64,000 nucleotides of DNA from assembly GCA_029339195.1 (NCBI GenBank), contig JAPTJF010000180.1, forward strand, positions 49,634-113,633, written 5' to 3'. The notes below the pieces were generated by a model. That model was not told the origin of the DNA, ran no database searches, and saw nothing but the letters and a program-made list of their open reading frames with translations. Numbering within the stretch: position 1 is the stretch's first letter; each line of letters begins with the position of its first letter. The position numbers and the translations under genes are program-made. Positions 57,580-64,000 of the stretch are shown piece by piece. This DNA comes from Micractinium sp. NFX-FRZ. Taxonomy: Eukaryota > Chlorophyta > Trebouxiophyceae > Chlorellales > Chlorellaceae.

Positions 57580-60500
57580 ATGAGCATCCTGTCGGTGTGT
57601 GTGACGCTGGTCCTCCTGACAGGTGCGCCGGAATTGGGCCTGGTAGAACAACGCGGCAAGGACATGCGCCTCCTCCAACTCGGAACTTTTCCCCCAGCTG
57701 CTCTCCAGCGGTTGTGCTACTGGCAGATGACGACAATTGTATCCCGACTGCAGGCCTGCCACTCGCTGCTGCGCAAGGGTCACAACCTACTGCCTCCCCG
57801 CCTGCCGCCGCCGGCCAGCCGAGCCCGCGCAAGTACCTGCCTCAAGGGCGTGGCTTGGATTGGTCCTTGTCGGGCTACCGAGAAGGGAGGGCGGTGGTGC
57901 CCAACCTGCCTCCCACGTTAAACGTCCAAACCCAATTTGGAGCCAAAGGCGACGGAGCGACCGATGACACCGCGGCGCTCGTGGTGTGGTCCTGCGGCGT
58001 ACATGCCGCTGTCGCCCACGCACACATGAACTATGCATGATGCCCTTTTAGAGTGGTGCATGTATTCTCTTCACACCTTCCTGTTACGCCCCTGCTGTAG
58101 GCGGCGGTCAGCATGGCCAACCGCAGCCCGAGGGGTGCGGTACTCTTCCTGCCAGCGGGCACTTACATTCTGAGCCGCCCGCTGGTCGTGACGCGCGCCG
58201 GGGTGGTGATCCGCGGCGCCGGGCAGGGGAGGACGGTCATCCACATCCCCGTTTCCCTGAGCGACGTGTACCAAGGCACCTGGTCAACGGGGGCCGACGG
58301 TAGGGAGGCAGGCATGGATGTGACTGGAGCAGGTGCTGTGCTGACCGCTGCCGCTGCTGTGGCCGCTGCTGTGACTGTTCCTGCCTATGCAGGGCGCGCC
58401 CAGGCTGCAGGGAGTGCCCAGGCGCTCACACCTGGGCCTCTCTGTTTGCGAGTGACACTGCCCTGTCTGCTGTGTGCTGCAGGCAGTGTCAGCTCTCAAT
58501 GGTCCTTTGGCGGCGCCTTCATCTCCTTCAAGTGAGTGCAGCTGGCTGAGGGCATAGGGCACTGTATGTGTGCAGCACTGTATGGGAGGCTGCTGGAGGT
58601 GGTGAAGCACCAACTTGTGCCAATGGGGCAGCCAGTGGCCGCTACCGCTCACCCCTGCAAACTCGCCCCCGCTGTCTTGCCTGCCCGTCCCGCCTGCCCG
58701 CCTGCAGTGGTGCAAAGCAGGGCACCACCGATGGGCGCACCCTGCTGGCCGCGGTCAGCGGCCCTGTGGCGACGGGCGATGTTCGCATCCCGGTGAGTCA
58801 CGCCAGGGCAGGGTAGCTCCACACCTGCTTCTGAAAATGTTGCATGCGCCAATGCCTTGTGCCTCGCGCTTACAGAGGGTCCGCCTGCGTTTGCCTCAGC
58901 CTGACTGTCTGCCCCCTCACGCTGCTCCCTGCTGTGCTTGCTGTGCCTGCTGTGCAGGTGGACAGCACCGCACGGCTGCGGGTGGGGCAGCGCATCCGGA
59001 TCTATGTGAACGATGTCTCCACCCTGGGTGAGAGCGGGCAGCCCACTGGATGCCGCCCTTGCTCTGCTGCTTGTGCTCCTCTGCGGTCTTCCCGCGCGCT
59101 GCCAGGGCATCCTGCTTGCGTACAAATGCCGCCACAGCTGCCGCAACATGCCTCAATGTGCCTCCTGGGCTCCCAAACCCTTTCTTCCTGCAGGCCGCGA
59201 AGGCCGCAGCAGCGTGCAGCCCACCCCCGCAGCCGGGGTGGACATTGGTGGTGCTGCCGCCTTTGGCAACGGCACCGCCGCCTCGGTCCGCCCACAGCCC
59301 GCCCAAGAGTGGCTCCGAGATGACCCTGTGTTCCAGGCGGCCCTGGATGGCACGCGCACACTTGGGGATGGCGGGCTGGGGGGCCTCACACCCGAGGAGG
59401 CGCTGCAGGCAGACAGGGAGGCTGCTGCCGAGGCGGCCACTGCTGCCGCCGCGAGTGGGCCCGACCCATCGGCGCTGCTGGCTCCGGCGCCCTCGCCTGA
59501 CGGTGGCGCGCTGCCACCAGAGGCAGCGGACTCGGCTGGTGCGGTGCTGCCCAACCAAGTCAGGATGGCGGCGGACAACAGCGTGGTCGCCTGGTGAGCT
59601 GATTTACCGGTGGACGAGGGTGGAGGACGAGGGGGCTAGTCGGGGGGTGTGGTTGGGGCGCGCTGGCTGAGCTGCGGCACCTGCCTGGCAGGCCTGTGGT
59701 TGGGGCGGGAGGGCTGAGAAGCGCCGGCCTGCCGCGCCAGCCGCCTTTCCTGCCCGCTGCTGTGCACCCCGTCTGAGTCACGTCCTCTGCCCCTGCCCCT
59801 GCCCCCTGCCCCTGGCCTGCAGGCTGTATGGAGAGAACCTCGTGGACAGTGGCGATGACGAGGCAGTGGACCGGGATGAGGTGTCGGTGCCCGCCAGGTG
59901 ATCGCCAGCTGGCAGCGGGCGGGAGGCGGGGCGGGCACTCGTGACCCCGCTGCTGCCTGCCTGCCTGTTGGATTGGTGTCGGCAGGGGGGCCGCCACCCC
60001 AATTGGCATTGCTTGCCTGCCTCTGTGTCTGTTGGCAGCCCGCCGTGGCAACGCGTCTGAGCCCTGCTCCGCTCACCCTGCCCCGCAGGGTGGTCGCCAT
60101 GGGCGCTGGCTGGATACAGCTGGAGCGGGGGATTCCCTTCCCAGGTGGGCCGCCGTTCCCTACAAGCTTGGAACGGTGTAATGCTCAGCCGTACAGCATG
60201 CGCCCGAATGCAGCTGCCGCTCTCCTGCTGCCGCTTCACACACATGCGCCCGGTCCCGGCGGTGCCCGCTGCTCTCCCGCTGCAGTGAAGCCCGGGTGGA
60301 GGGGGGAGGTGCACTGGGATGCGCCCACCCTGCAGGGCAGCGGCATCGAGGCGCTCACCGTGCGTTTCAAGTGAGCTCAAACCCAGGCCATCAGGCTCCA
60401 ATCCTGGCGCTGCTCTTGGGCTGCCATGTGGAGGGTCGCGTGCTGCAGGGGAGGCAGGAGCACGTGCCCAATGCAGGTCCTTCCGCCCGCCTCGCCGGGC

Positions 60501-62216
60501 GTGGACCGCTTCCAGTAGTCCAGTAACCACTGCCATGCCCCCGGCCTGCCTGCCCATCACAATGCCCCCTCCGTCGCCCCCCGCCTGGCCGGTGCCCCGC
60601 CCGCAGGCACACGCTTGCCCCCCGCCACTTTGCGGAGCGTGGGTTCAACGCCGTGCAGTTCTCGCGCGGCGCCAACTGCTGGGCCCGCAACCTGACCATC
60701 CTGAACGCCGACAATGGGCTGCTGTTCAGCTGGATGGACCGGTCCACGATCCGGGGTGAGCGGCAGGGGTGGGCAAAGTCGTGGGCAGGACAAGATACGA
60801 GTGCGAGAGCGGTGGAGAGCGGAGCGGCAGGGCTCTGGGCGCGTGCCCAGCCCCCCCTGTGCACTCTGTCAGCCGCACCAGACCTGCCATTCCATTTGTC
60901 TTCAACCTCACCATAGCCCTGCTCCCCATCGCATGCATGCACGTGCAGCTGTCACCGTGGGCACCACGGCGCCGCGCATCAACCCAGCGGGCGACAACAA
61001 CGGTCACCACGCCATCTCCCTCACCAACTCCCACGCAAACCTGCTGGCCAGGCACGTGCATGGGTGCAGCGGGCTGCCCCAGCTGTGAGGGAGATGGGGA
61101 GACACTGTGTGTGTACCGTGCCAGCTGTACCGGCTGTGACGGAACAGGGGCCCACAGCAGGGCGATGAGGGGCAGTGCCTGGCTGGGGCTGCATCACGCA
61201 CGTCGCCCTGTGGCCTGCTTGCTGACCTGGCCACTGGCATATCCCGCCCACCCGCTTGCCTGCACATGTTATGCATGCTGCGCAGCCCAAGCCCCCCTCC
61301 TGCCCTGCCCTGCTGCCCAGCTTAATGCCACCCCCCTACTCCTCAGGCTCCACCCTGCAGGCTGCAACTGCCAGCCGAGCCAGGCCACTGCCGCCGCACA
61401 ACCTGACGCCGCCATCCTTCCGAAACTATCACTGCCGCTCCCTCCCGCCCCCTGCCTGCAGCTGGCAAGTTGCCAACCGATACGTTCACGACCTCACACT
61501 GGCCTCTGGCGCCTCACTGAACGTGCTCTCTGATGGCGGCGGTGTGGACTGCAACATAGACCTGCACCGGGCAGCGCCTTACGGGAACCTCTTCACCAAC
61601 CTGAACCTGGGGATGGGGGCGCGCCCGTTTGCCTCCGGCGGGCGCTCCGACCGCGGCGCGCACTCAGGTGGGGCACTGGGGCTTGGGGCGGGTAGAGTTC
61701 GAAGGTTGAGCTGCACACTCGTGAGAGAGGCGGTTGGGCACAGGCTTTCAGCAATGGATGTTTACTCCCCCCACCCTGCCTCTCGTGCAGGACGGCTCAA
61801 CACGTTCTGGAATGTGCGCGCTGGCAACGGCGCCGCCCTGCCGCTGCCCCCCTGCGACTTCGGCCCGCTACTCGGCTTCTTTGGCAGCTTCCGGGGCGAT
61901 GCGGTGGGTGGGCCTGAGTGCGGGCAGGCAGGCGGGAAGGGCGGAGCAGGGCAGGTAGCGGTCGAGCAAAGAGAGTGGGCGAGGCGCAAGGCAGGCAGGC
62001 AGGCGGGCGGGCAGAGCGGGTGGGCAGGGATGGGGAGGGGGGGGCGCCTGCTCGTCTCCCTTGCGACCCGCCAGCCCTGCCCCCTCTTCCTGCCCCCCCC
62101 TGCAGTGCGCATCCAAGCTATGGGTGGTGCAGCCGCTCCCGCCTGCCGCCCCGCCCAACCTGTACATTGCACAGCGGGAGCTGCGCAGGCAGCGGGAAGC
62201 TGCTGCCCGGCGCTGA
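57580..62216 (+). CDS. PL3: secreted beta-helix (pectate-lyase-3-like) protein
   Basis: Third paralogue, head-to-tail behind PL2. Signal peptide MSILSVCVTLVLLT (ATG 57580) is again interrupted by an intron. Then YLPQGRGLDWSLSGYREG, QFGAKGDGATDDTAALV, FLPAGTYILSRPLVV, GVVIRGAGQGRTVIHIPVSL, SDVYQGTW, TARLRVGQRIRIYVNDVST, an Ala/Glu/Pro-rich variable insert (59195-59595), LYGENLVDSGDDEAVDRDE, GIEALTVRF, FNAVQFSRGANCWARNLTIL, NIDLHRAAPYGNLFTNLNLG, FASGGRSDRGAHSG, NTFWNVRAGNG, and PPNLYIAQRELRRQREAAAR near TGA 62214-62216. It is closer to PL1 than PL2 is in the YGENLVDSG and FASGGR-DRGAH segments. Predicted length is about 650 residues. Only a short PSP sequence stands where PL1 has its Ser-Pro linker. 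Confidence 0.83.
58929..58956 (+). repeat. TGCTGTGCC tandem motif at a PL3 acceptor
   Basis: CTGCTGTGCTTGCTGTGCCT + GCTGTGCAG forms the acceptor itself, directly before the exon coding for DSTARLRVGQRIRIYVND. Confidence 0.8.
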
Positions 62217-63009
62217 CCGCTGCGAGCGCTGTGGTCTAGCCTGCGCCGCGCCCCACCCAATTGTGCCAAGTGCCCCAACTCGACTGATGGTTTTGTTTCT
62301 TATGAATCGACAAATTCACAGATGTCTTCTCTTGCCACCCGCCGGTGTACCATTTTGTGGCTGCGCTGCGGCAAGTTCGGAGCCCAGCAGTGGCTGCCCT
62401 GGCTCCGCCAGCTGTCCTCTCCTTGTAGGCGCGCCAGCCCTGTATTACCTCCACTATTGATTGCTCGTTTTTCATCGATTCTTTAAAGATGCGCTACTTT
62501 AATTGTTCCGTATGCAAGCAACCTTGGCCAAATCAGCAAGCAGCAAGAGGCAAAGCTTAGTGGTTCATTGCTGTGCAAGCGGTGCCAGGGCGCAGGCAAA
62601 CAGAGCACAGGCAGGAGGGACTGCCTTGCAGGGCTGCCCGGCAGCTGAAGAGATGTGAATGCGTCTTGCTTGGTGGTATCGAAAGGGTGCACTGGCAGGG
62701 CAAGCAAGAGGGGCAGGTGGTTGCCATATCCTGTACAGCCCCTGCGAGCGAGGGGTGCCACTCAAATGAACGGGCGGGTGCGCACCGTGCTAGAGGTGCA
62801 AGGATGGGGGTACCATGCAAGGCCTGGCTGCAGCGGCGCCGATGCGGGGGCGCGCAACGACGAGGGTTCAAGTTGGGGGGCTTATACTGAAAATGTGGCC
62901 TTGCAAAGGCGGCTCCAAGATGCACAGAAGCTGCCGGGCTGCCACACAGAGGGCAGCCCCCTGCACAAGTGGCTGCGTTTGTGCCGCACTGCCGTTGACC
63001 GCCCTCGCT
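62217..63009. other. Convergent intergenic region, PL3 / polyglutamine gene
   Basis: 3' UTRs of two converging genes. AT-richer at 62280-62320 and 62455-62520. No supported gene. Confidence 0.5.
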
Positions 63010-64000
63010 CTAGGCAAAGCCCTCCACTCGCAGCACCATTGTCAGCATCTGTGCCGCCGCGGCATGCTGCCCCTGCTGCAGCAGGCGCGTCAGGCGGCGA
63101 GCCTGCGGTAGCGGCGGGGAGCTGCTTCTGCGTTCTGGCGGCGTGGACCAAAAGCGCCGCTGAACATGCATACAGTAGACTTGCACGCGGCATCCACAAA
63201 CCACGCACATACCACACAGAGGGGCACTCAATGCGGCACCAAACTGCCCAGCCACATGGCGCCCGCCACCCTCCACTGCCAGCCTCCACTCACTCTGTTT
63301 GCGTGGACGTTGGGCGGCTGCCTGTCCATCAAGGCCATGAAGCTGGCAGCAAGCTCAAATGTCAGCCCAGAGGCGGCGGCAGCTGGCTGGACGCAGGCAG
63401 CAAGCAGCTCATCATCCAGTGCTGCCTGCTGCTGCGCCTGCTGCTGTGCCTGCTGCTGCGGCGGTGGCAGCAGCGCTGGAGGCTGCGCCTGCACAGGCAG
63501 CGGCACCTGCTGCTGTGGCTGCACCAGACGCGGCACCTGCTGCTGCAGCGGCGGCGGCGGAGGAAGAAGAGCTGGAGGTTGCGGCCGCACAGGCGGCGGC
63601 GTCTGCTGCGGTGGTCGCACCAGAGGTGGCACACGCTGGCTGTGGAGGCACAAAAGGCTGCACTAGCTGCTGTGCCTGCTGTGCTGCTGGTGCCTGCTGC
63701 TGGACCTGGTCCATCACTGCTAGCGCCTGTTCTGCATGCTCTGCATGAGGCAGAGGCTCATCTTCCGCCTGGGGCTGCAGCTGCCTCTGTGCCTCAGGCT
63801 GCTGCTGCTGCTGCTGCTGCCGCTGCTGCCGCTGCTGCTGCTGCTGCTGCTGCCGCTGCTGCTGCTGCTGCTGCCGCTGCTGCTGCTGCCGCTGCCTCTG
63901 TGCCTCAGGCCGCTGCTGCTGCTGCCGCTGCTGCTGCTGCCGCTGCTGCTGCTGCCGCTGCTGCTGCTGCCGCTGCTGCTGCTGCCGCTGCTGCTGCTGC
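63010..64000 (-). CDS. Polyglutamine/proline-rich protein, C-terminal end (partial)
   Basis: Runs off the right edge. From the edge inward, the minus strand reads long Gln runs broken by Arg (64000-63790), then PEAQRQLQPQAEDEPLPHAE. The frame must then shift. A possible intron from CAG|GTCCAG to AGCCAG (about 63708-63632) joins ALAVMDQ to RVPPLVRPPQQTPPPVRPQ. The Pro/Gln stretch ends in a compact, non-repetitive segment, ALDDELLAACVQPAAAASGL + TFELAASFMALMDRQPPNVH. A GTGAGT donor joins to ARRLTRLLQQGQHAAAAQML + TMVLRVEGFA and TAG at 63010. The final 75 residues look like a folded helical domain. I do not recognise the family; such composition is common in transcription or RNA-processing regulators. 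Confidence 0.5.
63781..64000 (-). repeat. CAG/CGG trinucleotide tract
   Basis: About 220 bases of CAG interrupted regularly by CGG on the minus strand, coding for Gln runs with single Arg. PEAQRQ-type interruptions occur twice, suggesting a higher-order unit. The tract continues beyond the window. Confidence 0.92.

Noticed and set aside
63781..64000. Plus-strand Leu/Ala-coding reading of the trinucleotide tract
   Set aside because: The downstream conserved domain and splice sites are on the minus strand, where the tract reads as glutamine.

Overview
The window is nuclear DNA of a green alga, most likely a trebouxiophyte close to Chlorella. The evidence is high GC, genes broken into many short exons by GC-rich introns with GTGAGT/GTGGGT-type donors, Ala/Gln/Pro-rich low complexity, and plant-type products: a plastid L-aspartate oxidase, a plastid GET3/ArsA protein and a peptidyl-serine galactosyltransferase. 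I see no prokaryotic operon, rRNA, tRNA or CRISPR. Gene models were built by hand from reading-frame continuity and GT/AG junctions. Exon edges are therefore approximate, and UTRs and poly(A) sites were not determined.

Layout, left to right: the 5' part of a NUP205-like nucleoporin (minus, runs off the left edge); an ankyrin-repeat protein (minus); a secreted trypsin-like protease with a Kazal-like segment (plus); plastid L-aspartate oxidase (minus); a candidate 26-codon microgene (minus); the polyadenylation factor FY/WDR33 (plus); a beta-helix pectate-lyase-like secreted protein, PL1 (minus); a UTR5-type UDP-galactose/UDP-glucose transporter (minus); a small unknown gene (minus); a plastid GET3B/ArsA gene with two complete ATPase halves in one reading frame (plus); a peptidyl-serine alpha-galactosyltransferase (minus); two more beta-helix paralogues, PL2 and PL3, in tandem (plus); and the 3' end of a polyglutamine protein (minus, runs off the right edge).

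From 24.7 to 62.2 kb, five of the seven genes can be tied to the secretory pathway and wall glycoproteins: three secreted beta-helix proteins (one with an extensin-like Ser-Pro-rich linker), a nucleotide-sugar transporter and a galactosyltransferase acting on Ser-Hyp proteins. This link is inference.

The most striking structural signal is not a gene. Introns of at least seven genes contain decayed copies of the adjoining exon edge, usually 70-130 bp away and often with the splice dinucleotide preserved. One echo in the GET3 gene reads straight across an exon-exon junction. A second recurrent signal is a TGCTGTGCC tandem motif just upstream of 3' splice sites, present in the equivalent intron of all three beta-helix paralogues.
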